This document shows positions 22,401-32,572 of a stretch of 64,000 nucleotides of DNA, in pieces. The position numbers and the translations under genes were made by a program. Position 1 is the stretch's first letter, and every line of letters begins with the position of its first letter. The stretch covers positions 43,648,001 to 43,712,000 of the forward strand of contig JAZHRO010000039.1 of assembly GCA_037157565.1 (NCBI GenBank), written 5' to 3'. The notes under the pieces are model-generated. The model had not been told where the DNA came from, searched no databases, and saw only the letters and a list, made by a program, of their open reading frames with translations. Source of the DNA: Thalassia testudinum. Lineage: Eukaryota; Streptophyta; Magnoliopsida; Alismatales; Hydrocharitaceae.

Positions 22401-24308
22401 GCAAACCGAGAACATGTCCAGAACGTCAAACAATAGCCAATGCTCGCATGTGAATGTATCGAAAAGAACAAAACAAATTGACTTGTGGTCACTTCCCTTG
22501 TCGTATATAATTTCCAGTTTTTTTTTTTTTTTTTTCTTTTTCCAACATAGTAGGTTATATATGTATTGTATTACATCCTCAAAAATAGTTATTTACACAA
22601 AATTTATGAAATGAGTAATATGATATAAAAAAATTAAAATTTTTTATTTAATAATTTGAGATTAAATTCTTTAAGTCGTTATCTTGCATACACTTGACTC
22701 ATTTAATAAGTTACCAAGATCAACTTTTTATAATTAAATAGATTCGGATCAAAACTTGGGCATCACACATTGATTGCTATTCTAGGGCAATTTATTTCTC
22801 GGATAAACTATGGACGTGATAAGTATAGGAATAAGGTGCTTAGTTGTGTAGTGTAATAAGTGATGAGTCGGATGTATTAGTTATCCAAGTATCACAACAT
22901 CATTTAATTTTAGAATTTGGGAAAACTTCTGGTGAAAATTATTGCATCAACAACTGTGTATAAAACTTGTACCGGAATCTATATATATCTAACTGTATCC
23001 CCTCGTGTAATCCCTGGGATAATCCTTCTAAAACCCAAGATTCTGGCAGTAGAAAACAAAGGAACTCACTGCTAGATGGAGTGCCTCGTAGGCTGCCTTG
23101 ATCACTGACACCACATCGGTGTTGCTTGTGAAGTGGGAAGTCCCGATTAGTCCCTTGAGCTGCTGAAGGCCAATCACTATCGCTGCCCCGCCCATGAATC
23201 CAACAAGCGCGGCGTGGGAGAGGAGGTCTACGAGGAATCCCAACCTACCAAGCAAGTGGGGCAATTGAATATAATAATAGGTGGGGACAACAACGCAACC
23301 TTTTCATGCGTAGGAAGAAGAAGAAGAAGTGCCACCTGAGGAATCCGAATGTGGCCTGGAAGAAACCCGCGAAGAACGTAGCCGTGAAGACTAAGCTAGT
23401 GTAAGCGAAAGAATCGGCTGCAGGATCCACCAGCTTCCGTGTCATCGCCGAGATAAGCAACGAGACGACCGCGACGGGACCGATCGCGATTTCCTTGGAG
23501 CTCCCCATCATGGCGTAGATCATAGGAGGCACAACACTGGTATCTAATAGAATAAAAAATAATAGCAACATAATTAATCAGTAGAAGAAAATAAGTCGGA
23601 GATGCATGCATGTCCCTGCGCTTAAACTAAAGCCTGACTGACCCTGACAACGTATTCACTTTACGCTCAGATATACCCGTGCTAAGTCAGTAAATTATCA
23701 TCAACTCGTTTATCTCACCCCAGACCCAATGGCAAGGTTCAAGTGCACACATGCACGCGGCGCGCGTGCGCACACCAAGAAGAGAGGAGAACACTTACAC
23801 AGGCCGTACTGCGGGTCGAGATTCGCGAGGCTCGCGTACCCGATACTCTGCGTATACATATACATCGTATAATCATTTACAACACGCACGACTTTCACTA
23901 GAATGCATGATAATTTCGTGTGGTGTGGATATGCACCTGAGGGATTCCAAGGCTTGCAAGGGTGAGTCCCGCCAAGAAGTCGCTCCTAAACATCACCCAC
24001 TTGTAACCCCTCCCCCATTCGAGGACCGGGAACAAGCCTTGCAGCATGGAGGCAAGGCACCTGGATGGGGACGTTGGTCTCCTTCCATTGCAACAGATGG
24101 CGTGCCCTCTCACGGCCACGGAGATCTCGTCCCACAGCGCGGGTGGCTCGGCGGAGTCCAGCACCGATAGGGCGGCCATCTCGGTCGGCTGGTGGGGTTC
24201 CTTGGTTGTGCTGGCGCCAAGCTCCTGCACATGGCAAGGGTCCCGGGGACTTGAAGGGCACATGGCTCCTTCGAGCCGTGGTGTCGTTGTTGCTGCTGCT
24301 GCCGCCAT
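10172..24308 (-). CDS. Sulfate transporter, SULTR group 1/2-like, 12 exons, 673 codons
   Basis: Proton-coupled sulfate transporter of the SLC26/SulP family, expected in the plasma membrane. Exons: 24308-23937, 23847-23799, 23543-23336, 23244-23070, 22361-22296, 21892-21662, 21581-21455, 11596-11310, 11117-10924, 10854-10772, 10661-10585, 10324-10172 (TAG). Phases agree at every junction and the total is 2022 nt. Evidence: LFPVLEWG and [11 protein letters not shown] in exon 1; the family signature (PQYGLYTS...YAMMGSSK) across exons 2-3; [17 protein letters not shown] in exon 4; AVGRSFA and DGNKEM in exon 7; [13 protein letters not shown] in exon 8; a STAS domain (about residues 525-655) with IDTSGI in exon 11. 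Length fits the family (650-680). The start is the first ATG after a TATA box 70 bp upstream. Residues 40-90 are the least conserved-looking part. Intron 7 is about 9.9 kb with a GC donor. Group 1 versus 2 needs a tree. Confidence 0.93.
12209..12620. repeat. Diverged tandem array, unit about 70 bp
   Basis: The unit starts 'ttttgtattaca.atttt' and continues 'cataac..aagtgtacaacac' and 'tattacaagtgtgcatgcaa'. Unit starts are at about 12209, 12280, 12349, 12419 and 12488 (spacing 69-71). More decayed units extend on both sides (about 12.14-12.72 kb). The short frames reported here on the minus strand are products of the repeat. Confidence 0.75.
13401..15024. other. Intronic/intergenic sequence without recognisable gene
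   Basis: Within intron 7 of the transporter. A CT-rich stretch (13790-13990) and a 76-codon frame (14464-14694) carry no motif I recognise. The sequence is otherwise AT-rich. The last five bases before the next feature (tagtg, 15025-15029) are the left target duplication of the solo LTR. Confidence 0.4.
15030..17735 (+). mobile_element. Solo LTR of a Tekay/Del-type element (2706 bp)
   Basis: Begins TGAAATGATCC and ends GGGTCGTAACA, with perfect 5-bp target duplications tagtg at 15025-15029 and 17736-17740. Internal layout matches the LTRs of the two full elements in the window: a TATA-like box (15234-15242), an array of AGACGTCT-type palindromes (15580-15990), 'ggtagagtgg' near 16205, the 'gagtacacggtaccgaggagag' block (written here in part), and the terminal 'ggacgactgg.tcttggga' stretch. 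No internal region is present, so it arose by LTR-LTR recombination. It lies in intron 7 of the transporter, antisense to it. Confidence 0.9.
15234..15242 (+). promoter_or_regulatory. TATA-like box of solo LTR
   Basis: tatttaata, preceded and followed by a CT-rich stretch, at the position equivalent to the TATA boxes of the other LTRs of this superfamily. Confidence 0.5.
17741..18184. other. No recognisable gene (intron 7)
   Basis: Single-copy-looking sequence between the two solo LTRs. I see no reading frame with a domain, no repeat and no regulatory motif. Confidence 0.35.
18185..18253. repeat. Left remnant of a minisatellite split by a solo LTR
   Basis: Contains 'gggttgtcgaattcaggcaa' followed by 'ctaggt', which matches the unit found at 20738-20955 ('gtcaaatccaggcaactgg'). 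The right-hand array resumes in register with 'atccaccaggatg'. Confidence 0.6.
18254..20737 (+). mobile_element. Diverged solo LTR of the Tekay/Del type (2484 bp)
   Basis: Starts TGAAATGACTC, like the neighbouring solo LTR, and ends CAGGTCGTAACA. It has a TATA box (tataaat, 18457-18463), the 'gagtatcgaggagagct' and 'accaggagagtgccac' blocks of the U5 half, and a 'tagtagtgagcac' word near the end as in the other copies. Target duplications are no longer exact, but the flanks are two halves of one minisatellite that join in register, which supports these ends. Confidence 0.75.
18457..18463 (+). promoter_or_regulatory. TATA box of solo LTR
   Basis: tataaat in the context 'cccctataaatgcccc', at the expected place in the U3 region of the LTR. 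Confidence 0.5.
20738..20955. repeat. Minisatellite, unit about 38-48 bp, about five units
   Basis: Diverged units share 'accaggatg.c.ggttgtcgg' and 'atccagg.aactggatc'. The array continues on the other side of the solo LTR, so it predates that insertion. Confidence 0.7.
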
Positions 24309-24376
24309 TGGAGGAGCTCACGCGGAGACCACTTGTTTTGTTGGGATCACGACTGCACCACGGCACTTGCTGCCTC

Positions 24377-24386
24377 AATATATATA
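24377..24386 (-). promoter_or_regulatory. TATA box of the sulfate transporter gene
   Basis: tatatatatt on the minus strand, about 70 bp upstream of the first ATG (24308). No other ATG lies between, which implies a short 5' leader of about 40 nt. Confidence 0.65.
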
Positions 24387-25275
24387 GAGGAGGAGGTCGG
24401 CATTGCGCGTAAGGGAGGAATGATGGTGGGGATGGTGTTCCGCAGAGAAGACAAGAGCATTGGTTTAGCATGTGAACCCCAAGACCTTCGAGATTATGGA
24501 ATATATTTATGCCCCCTTTGCTCTTCGCAAACCTGAGGGGTGATAAATAACAACTGTGCGCGCAATCACCGTGCACGGGAGAGTTTTCTATTCACCTCGT
24601 GAAGGGACGGGAAGATTCCTCTCTGAGGTCCCTGAACTTTGACCTCGAATTCAATGTGATACGCGAACATTGAAAACTTGTGATTTGGCCCGCAGAGTAT
24701 TTGAGGGATTTGATGTCATGCCACCCTTGTGAAACTAAATGATGGCATTGGCGAGATATCTCTCATCGTTTATATTTTAAGGTCTAACTTAGTTGGGGGA
24801 TTAATTTTAATAAATGAAGGTTAATTATCTTTATTTACTTTCATGAGTTAATATATCTTCTAAAATTTGTATTTTGCAAAATTCAAATTCACATTGGTGT
24901 CAAGATGGAGCTGATGTTAACCCTTATTTTTTTACCTTTTTCCTTATTGACACCATGGGTTAATACCTATTTTAAGTAAATAAAAATAATTTTTAACCTC
25001 TCTTGCAAGGTAAATAAAAATGAGGGTTAACACTTGCACTTTTGTAAACCCAAGTTTTATGACACCTTAAGATATTGGAGAGAAACAATTTAGGAATTCT
25101 GAGAAAGCAAATCAAGCGAAACACTTGGAGGGCTGTAACAGGATGAGGAAGGATAAAACTATTTGCACATTTACAGAAACTATCCTCACATTTGGAGGGT
25201 TGTAACAAGAATGAGGAAGGATCAAGAATGAAAATTGCTTTAAATAGTTTTCCTAAGAAAACTTCAAATGAGAAC

Positions 25276-25280
<5 letters not shown>
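24387..25280. other. Upstream region of the sulfate transporter, no gene
   Basis: GC-richer for the first 200 bp, then AT-rich. It presumably contains the transporter promoter. Beyond the TATA box I cannot point to a defensible regulatory motif. Confidence 0.4.

Positions 25281-25329
<49 letters not shown>
25281..25329. repeat. (AT)n microsatellite, about 24 units
   Basis: Uninterrupted alternating AT. A shorter run of the same kind lies at 26470-26487. Confidence 0.95.
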
Positions 25330-25331
<2 letters not shown>

Positions 25332-27630
25332 GTCTGAAAGCTATTAAATGGGTACCAAGTCAGAATTATAAACTAATAACACCTAAAGTACCAAAGGCTA
25401 TTTTGTAATATACTGATATTAATGGAAGTTAGCAAAAAAAATATACACATATCCTTTGAATAATAAAAGATTCCTAAAAGTAGAACCAGGTTATAGCTAA
25501 TCTAAGCATATATTCTATAAATAGATAGTGAATTAATTAGTAAAATGATGATATTATTAGTAATATGAAAATGACATATGAAAATTATTAATTATAACAA
25601 ATTTAAATGCTATACATTCCAAAAAAAATGTTGGAAAGATTTGATAAATCTTTACGTCCAACCGATCAAAAAAAAAAAAAGAAAGCATGTTAAATTAATG
25701 AAAAAGTCTTGTAACAACAAAGCACAACCGTTGTAACGTGAAATAGATATGTCTGCAATACATAAGCATGTGGGTTGTAACAAACGTTATATGTTTTGTA
25801 ACAAAATAGTGAGCATGTTGTAACAATGAGTATTGAATTTGTGTTACATATAATAGCACAATAAAAATAATAAATATGACTGAATTTATAATACAAATGT
25901 GATGTAGTTGTAGCCAAGCAAACATTTAGTTCTCAGCAATAATGACATTTAATACGAATTGTATTATTAAAGGATCATGTATTATGACCATAAAGTTGTA
26001 TTGCAAAATAGTATGGATCGATGTCATAGTATTTGCTATAAACATAGTGCAAAAGCTCGTATTACAAGTGAAAAATTAACTTACAACGCATATCATCAGC
26101 TTGTATTACAAGTATTTACTATAAAAGAGGTGTAATAACTTATATTACAAGACAAAAGCTAAATTATAATACATGCGAAATATTGTAATACAAATTCATT
26201 CCAGTTAAAATAGAAGAGTTGTAAGGAAAATGAGATATTATTTTATTGCTTGTTTGAATGATGAGAATATTCCATAAACGTATTATCCATAAATAACCTA
26301 AAAAATTTGAGTGGATAATTCTATAAATAATAGGTGATTTTCAGCACATAGCCCAAAACCACAACCTATTGAAGGTAATAGTTTCATCAATTGAGAATGT
26401 GATCCAATAGCCATAAAGGTAGGCTTATTTGTAAAATTATGATCACAATGCTTGGTGGATACTTCTCTCATATATATATATATATATGGAGGTGATGAGG
26501 GAGAAAATTTAAACCCAAGTGGTTAGCTAACGAGTCTAACGTATCCAAAAATGGGTTAGCTTGAGGTCTAGAAGGAGTAGACCTGCTGCAAGAAAATCAG
26601 GCCCATGTTGCCATGATCACTAGTTGGCCCGATCGATTGGTTGATAGAATGGGCTGGTCAAAATTCCCATATGGAGCAATGTTAGGACCAATTGGAACAT
26701 TGAAGATGTAGTTGACCCAGGAACTTGAGCAAGGTGACGCAAGCTCACCTAGGTTGACTAATGACGAGCCAACTCGATATCTGAGAGGAGCGTGATTCCT
26801 GCCTGGATGCCAAGACAGTGAAGCCCAGGTGACATTGACCTAGAAGGCAAAATGACACAAAGATGAGGTGGGTCTTTGATGAGGTGTGACTCATCATAGC
26901 TAAAATGACAAAGTTCAGCTAAAACTAGGTTAAACACTATCAAATTAACACAATAAATAGGTTAAGTGTAGGAATTAAGGAAAATAACCTAAAACATCAA
27001 TTCTATGTTAAAAATGCATCATTGTCAATTTTGAGAGATTCTATACCTAAGTATGTAAATGGATGATTTGAAAGCAAATTGAACATAAAATGAGCTTAAT
27101 TTCACAAATTAATGGTTAGAATATTTTGTAATATGTTCAATTTATTTGCCATAAAAACTTTATAGCATTTTGACATCATAGGACCTTAGATCTAAGGATT
27201 TACATTTAGGTCCTTCATGCATTTCAAGCCTTTCACATCTTATATAGCCTAAAAATAACTAGGGACTTCTTTGAAAGCCTTCAAGAACCTCCTGGTAACC
27301 ATTTCTTATCACTTATAGACTGTTATGCAAAATGCACACTAGTTCACTTTGAGGACATGGGTCCAATTTCACCAACACACCTGCAGGTACCCTTCATCTT
27401 CTCAGTTCGAGTAGGATGAACACAACAAATCATGATCGTCCATTCTTCTCACCCTGATCCAACGATAGATCTCCATCTAACCTTTTGGAGCCGGTGTGAA
27501 ACTCTTCATCCATATTCTAAATCACATCTTGCAGCTCCCATTCAACCTAATCCACTTCGCGCCCTCTAAACCTATCCTCAATCGTTGATGCACAACGGCT
27601 TGCTACCCTCTGATCCGATCACCATACCCT
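25330..27630. other. AT-rich intergenic DNA with degenerate TTGTAAC/TGTAATAC repeats
   Basis: Between about 25.7 and 26.2 kb the words 'ttgtaac', 'tgtattacaag' and 'gtaacaa' recur every 20-60 bp, reminiscent of the 12.2-12.6 kb array but without a clean period. From 26.5 kb on the sequence is less biased. No gene is recognisable; the short frames lack motifs. Confidence 0.45.
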
Positions 27631-27638
27631 CCCTCGCC

Positions 27639-27646
27639 TATATAAG
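27639..27646 (+). promoter_or_regulatory. TATA box of an unidentified promoter
   Basis: tatataag in 'cgcctatataaggagctc', preceded by about 250 bp of moderately GC-rich sequence. It lies directly outside the 3' LTR of the gag-only element, which may have cut a transcription unit here. No product can be assigned. Confidence 0.35.
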
Positions 27647-27676
27647 GAGCTCCCCACTCGGCCTATGCTGGCCGCT

Positions 27677-28356
27677 TGTTGGCAACTAGCAAGTATAGTT
27701 GTTTTAATTACTCGAAAAATAGGAAATTTTTGAGGTCGAACTCAGGGAGCAGCATTAGATTTTAGAAGCGTACAAAATCACAATTTACAATCTGGATATA
27801 TAATGTTTTACAAAAAAAAAAAATTAGAGAAAGGGAATAAAATTTCTCTTCTCTTTTTTTCTTCTCTCTTTCTTCTTCCTCTGTCTTTCTCTCTCCAGAC
27901 GTCTGACTCCAGTGTCAGGTGACCTAAACTGCCATTTGCTACAGTGCTTCTACTGGTTCTCCTTCCTCTTGGCTTTTTCTTCTTCTCTTCTTCTTTGTGG
28001 CTTCTCTTTCTTCAGCTTTTGCTCCTGTCTTCTTCTTTGCCTTGCATCTGCAACTCCTTCTTCCTTTCCTCAAGCTTTGGCTGCGGTACCTTTCTTCTTC
28101 TTCTTCTTTTGTTCTTCTTTGTTGCACCTTGTCTTCTTCTTCTAATCTTCTCTATTGCGCTGCCTCCTCTTCTTCCTTGGCTCCTTCCTCTGCCTTCTTC
28201 TTTTTCTTTCCTTCTTCTTTAGCTTCTGCCCTTAAGTCTTCAACTTCCTTCCCTTGGCTTCCTTCCTTCCCGCAACTTCTTCTTCTTCAGCTTCCCTTCC
28301 TTAGCCGCTCCCTGCACACACGAGCGCAAAACCTACTCGTACCCTCCCCTGCATAC
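27677..28356 (-). mobile_element. 3' LTR of the gag-only element, distal half
   Basis: Shares with 41.8-42.4 and 62.0-62.6 kb the word 'gaggt.gaac.cagggagca', a long TTC/TCC-rich tract and 'gcaaaacctac'. It is interrupted at 28356 by the chromovirus, and the sequence resumes at 38747 after duplication of catac. Short hydrophobic or Lys/Arg-rich frames here are products of the pyrimidine tract. Confidence 0.8.
28352..28356. repeat. Target-site duplication catac, left copy
   Basis: Identical to 38747-38751 on the other side of the inserted element. Confidence 0.95.
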
Positions 28357-28573
28357 TGTTACGAACGCGGCTTCAAGACGCCTTTTAAGACGTCTGGGAG
28401 GTGGCCCAGACGTCTGACCAGACGTTTGGAACCCCTTCCAGACGTCTGGGATTTGATTTCTGGGGCACGCGCGATTTCGTCTGCGCACCTGCGTGCGCAG
28501 ACCTGCGACGCCTCTTTCCCCTCTCTCCTCCGCAGGCGCAGCGCTGCCCCCCCTTTCTCTCTCCCCGCGCGGC

Positions 28574-28581
28574 TTTAAAAA
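28574..28581 (+). promoter_or_regulatory. TATA-like box in chromovirus 1 5' LTR
   Basis: tttaaaaa between CT-rich flanks. The 3' LTR has the weaker ctttgaaaagg at the same place (about 36270). Confidence 0.5.
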
Positions 28582-29325
28582 GGCCTCGCCCTTTCCCTCA
28601 CTCTCATCTCCTCCGCTCCCTTCTTCTTCTTCTTCCAGCCGGTGCGAGAGCGAGCGAGCGTCGGCAGCGGCAGCCGCGGCGAGTTGTGGGAGGAGGTGTT
28701 GCGCGAGGGAGGAGACGCCCGACCGTGAGGGCTCGAGCTTGCCGGGGCAGCTAGAGCCGGTCGGCGGGGGGGAGCCGCGGGCGTGGAGCGTCGCTGGAGG
28801 GCTGTTGCAGCTCGAGCAGCAGGCAGAGGAGGCGCGGCGGGGCCGTGCGTCGTGGGCGGAGAGCGAGTCGAGCTCTGATTCTAGAAATTTTTCCAGAATC
28901 AGACGTCTGGGCTTCCAACCAGCGACTGTGAAGACGTCTGGAGGACTGTCTAGACGTCTGGCAAGTAAGTTATTTTCATCCTCTGTCCTTTTCTGCGACC
29001 TGTTGTACTGAGAACGATGAGTGGGTACGTGCAGGCTCTGAGATTCGCATCCAACGCGAATCAGACGTCTGGCCGCAATGCCAGATGACGGGAAGGACTT
29101 CCAGACATCCGGGGTGACCATCGGATGTCTGGGAACTAGGCTAGACGCCCCCGCAAGTTTCTGGACGTCTGAGAGACTACGCAGAACAAAGGTACCATCT
29201 GACCCACATTTTAAGATGTCTGGAAGAGGTTCCAGATGTCTGATTTTGGACTGTTTCGTCGTTTTCGACCCGTTTAGGGCTCGTTCGGAGTCCGTTTTCC
29301 GTGTTTCGAGTTGCGTTCTTTTCGG

Positions 29326-29331
29326 AATAAA
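29326..29331 (+). terminator. Poly-A signal in chromovirus 1 5' LTR
   Basis: aataaa in 'ttttcggaataaaatcc'. The same signal is kept in the 3' LTR near 37023, where it would end genomic transcripts. Confidence 0.5.
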
Positions 29332-31051
29332 ATCCTCTACCCGTCTACAGTAATTATATACTGTTCTGAGAAACTCCTTGTGTTTGATCCTTGTGTTAGG
29401 ACCCCGTTCCATTGCAGTCACGGGGGTTGCGGAGGCGCGCGGGATTTCCGACCACACCCCCAGTACTTCCGTTGTAGCTGGTAGAGTGGCTTTAGAAATT
29501 ATTAACATAATTTGTTACAATTATGGAACAATTAATTGAGCCTAGGGCATTTCATGAATCCTAGGAATGAGAAACCAGATTGAATGATAGATCCCAGGGT
29601 ATTGCATGAATCTTAGGGCTGGAAAACTAGATTGAATGATAGATACTAGGGTACGGCATGAATCCTAGGACTAGAAAACTAGTGAAATGAATATAGATAT
29701 TGCAATCTTGGAAACTGTGGAAAGGAAATAATAGCTACATGTAAATTGATTTTAACAGCTGCCTGTTATGAATAAATGAACATGATTGAGAATATGGGTT
29801 GTATGAACGTGAAACTGAAAGGGGGAAACCTGAATGTGCTGAGTTAAAAGAGTTGGAACCCTACGGGGAATTAGGAGTAGAACTCCTGGAAAGAGAATGA
29901 AATGGAACTGAGAAGGAAAGATGTGGAAGTGTGTTGTCTCTTGGATACGTAGTACCAGGGGAAGCACCTGTTACCTGTTTAGTGCAAAGCGGAGCCAGCC
30001 GCCCCAAGGACCCGGGGTTAGGTCTGGCCACTTTGTACCGACTTTTTGGCCCTTGTGTACACAGTACCGAGGAGAGCTACTAGTGTAGAGTGAGTACTAG
30101 CTACTCCACGGGCCCCGGGGTTCTGTTAGCTCACCTACACCGACTTGTTAGGCCCGCTGGGCAAACCAGGGTAGTCAGGCGAGGGTGCGCAGACTGTGGA
30201 GGGGCAAGACCCCTGTTTGGTTACTGAGGAGGGGTTGGACCCCTGTTACTGAGAGGGCTCTGCCCTATACTGGTTCGGTGCTGTGCTTTGGGCGCACCCG
30301 TTAACGGAAACGACTGATCGCGTGCCAGTGCGGGGTAGCTACCCGTGCGTTTACCGCGCGTGCCGTAGTCACCGTTACGTCTGTCAGTGACCTTGGGGTG
30401 GTTGACTGAGAGTAGGATCACCACGGGGGACTCTCCCGGCCAAGAGAGCACCACGTGTTACTTCTACTGTTCGGAAAAGACTGCAATCAAGATCGTTCCC
30501 ACGAGGAACATTCGAGATCAAGTGAAGGATCTGAGAAATAGATAAATTATGAAACTATATAAAGACGTAAATAAAGGAAGAAAGAAAATAAAACAGCTAC
30601 TGTACACTTTATTACTTCTTTAGTTAAGCTGCCACTCTACTCAGCATTTCGCTGACGTGTTACACTCGTTACTTTTCAGGACTAGGTGTTGGGCAGCCAG
30701 GGTCAGTGGCTGCAGAGGACGCTGGGCAGAGTAGGGTCCAGTAGAGTTACCACTGTTCTTTTGTGCCCTTTTTGTTCCACTGTAGTGAGTAGTTCTTGTT
30801 ACTCTCTGTACTTTTCTTTGCTTGTAGTTCATGTTATGTTAAATGTTGTTCTACTGTTGTGGTGGTACATGCTGTAGTAGTTCTTTTTCTTACTGCTGTA
30901 TTTTGTTATTGTTAATTATATTTCATGTTGAATGTGGTTTATTTTACTGCTCTTTTGGTTACTTCCTTGTTGGACGACTAGGTCTTGGGATTAGTCGAGT
31001 CGGTCCAGTTCTCGTGTCTCGTAGGGACTCGGGAATCGGGTCGTTACAAGA

Positions 31052-31063
31052 TGGTATCAGAGC
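31052..31063 (+). other. Primer-binding site, initiator-Met tRNA
   Basis: TGGTATCAGAGC starts three bases after the LTR end. It is complementary to the 3' end of plant initiator-Met tRNA, as is usual for Tekay/Del elements. Confidence 0.95.
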
Positions 31064-31230
31064 AAGGTCGTCCCGAGAAGTGAATCAACTGACTGGAAAA
31101 TAACCAATTCACATGTCTATAACTAGAGTAGCCACCACAACATATCTTTTGACAGGAGCTCTTAGTCCTTTCCGTTAGGTATCGTTCCATATTGACGTAT
31201 TTCATTTTTTTCCGCGTCTCCTTGCAGGAG

Positions 31231-32570
31231 ATGCCTCGTCGCGGGACTGGTGAGGCGAGCCTCGGGCGCGGTCGAGGACGATGTCGGCGAGGTGGGTGTG
31301 CCGTTGCCGACGCCTCAGTGGGCCAGCCGCTACTCCCGGGCGTCCATGCCCAGGACCTCGCCCAGCTGATACGGGACATTGTGCGAGAGGAGCTCCACCC
31401 ACCTCCCCGAGCGCCTCCCCGTGGGGCTGCGGAGGGGGAGTGCTCTGTGGGACCGCACGACGGACGCGGCGCTGGACACGGGGGAGGGGATGGGCCGCCG
31501 CCGCCCCCACCTTCCTCCGACACTTCTGTGCACGAGGCACCTTTGCCTGGAGGTTCACCAGCATCCCCACTGCAGCACCACTTCGAGCTCTTCGGACAGT
31601 TCTGGAAGCTGAAGCCCCCCTCCTTCAAGGGGGATGAGGACTCGACCGAGGCAGAGGACTGGCTCGAGCAGTTGGAGAAGATTTTCGACACCCTTCGCCC
31701 CTCAGTGGAGTGCCGCGTGGCCTTTGCCACGTACCAGCTGGAGAGTGCGACACACAGGTGGTGGAGGGCGGTTAGGGGACAGGAGAGGGACGCGCCGACC
31801 TGGGATCGATTCGTCGCCCTCTTCTGCGAGCAGTACTTTCCTCAGACGTGGCAGGACCAGAGGAGGTGGGAGTTTCACACTCTCCGCCAAGGGACGATGA
31901 CCGTGAGCGCGTACCGCACGCGTTTCCTGGAGCTATCTCGCTTTGCAGCGACAGTGGTAGCCACTGAGGAGGAGCGCCTTTGGAGGTTCACCGAGGGGCT
32001 CCGGCCTGCGATTCGGGGGTATGTCAAACCCCTGAATCTGCCTACGTTTTCGAGGGTGGTGGAGGCAGCCATGACTTACGAGGAGACCAACCCGTCCGCG
32101 CGAGACACTGACGGCGGGCGGAAGAGGCCCTTTCAGCCAGACTTTTCATAGGGTCGGCGAGAGAGGAGGCACGTGGCGTCCGCAGGGGGCCGTCATGTTT
32201 TTCAGGGCCATTTGCAGCCTTTGGGGGGCCTCGACAGAGGCCAGTCGCCAGCACCGGACCCCCGCCCAGCCGACAGCAGGGACCCACTGAGGGTGGGAGT
32301 CGGGTTCCCCTCTGTTACCAGTGTGGCCAGTCGGGCCACATCAGGAGGGACTGCCCGTCGAGGGTAGGAGGTCAGGAGATGCTTCCCGCACAGAGCACTG
32401 GAGGGCGTGCAGGAGGCCGCGGTTCCCTGGCGCGAGGAGGAGGACAGCAATCACGAGGAGGGTACCGGCCAGCACCTGCCCGTCCGATGCAGAGTGTGGC
32501 TGCTTTGTTCGCACCTAGAGCTGAGGGGCTATCAATGCCCTGACATACAGGGATGCCAGAGCTTCGGGCT
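31231..32570 (+). pseudogene. gag of chromovirus 1 (interrupted)
   Basis: The start is the ATG at 31231, right after a pyrimidine-rich stretch and 'gcag'. The open part (31231-32151) has an Arg/Gly-rich N terminus, a Pro-rich linker and the core with LKPPSFKGDEDSTEAEDW and YQLESATHRWW. A TAG at 32149-32151 and a frame change separate it from the zinc knuckle CX2CX4HX4C, which is intact at 32313-32354 in another frame. The protein would form the virus-like particle; as it stands it is truncated before its nucleic-acid-binding motif. Confidence 0.85.
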
Positions 32571-32572
32571 CA

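Larger units (their letters stand above)
28357..31048 (+). repeat. 5' LTR of chromovirus 1 (2692 bp)
   Basis: Begins TGTTACGAACGCGG, ends GGGTCGTTACA. U3 has four AGACGTCT-type palindromes within 75 bp; a TATA-like tttaaaaa at 28574-28581 and a poly-A signal aataaa at 29326-29331 give a very long R-U5. Further palindromes occur at 28890-29240. It differs from the 3' LTR by an extra block of about 21 bp near the start and by scattered, mostly C/T and G/A changes concentrated in the CpG-rich first kilobase. Confidence 0.95.

Noticed and set aside
28333..29508. 391-codon antisense open frame, with a 334-codon counterpart at 36202-37206
   Set aside because: It lies within the LTRs and is repeated only because the two LTRs are copies. 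The protein is Ser/Arg/Pro-rich without a domain, and its length follows from the GC-rich palindrome array.
31192..31230. Upstream start of chromovirus 1 gag at 31192
   Set aside because: The ATG at 31231 matches the start of the related gag (ATG-MPRRG in both elements); the extra residues come from the pyrimidine-rich leader.
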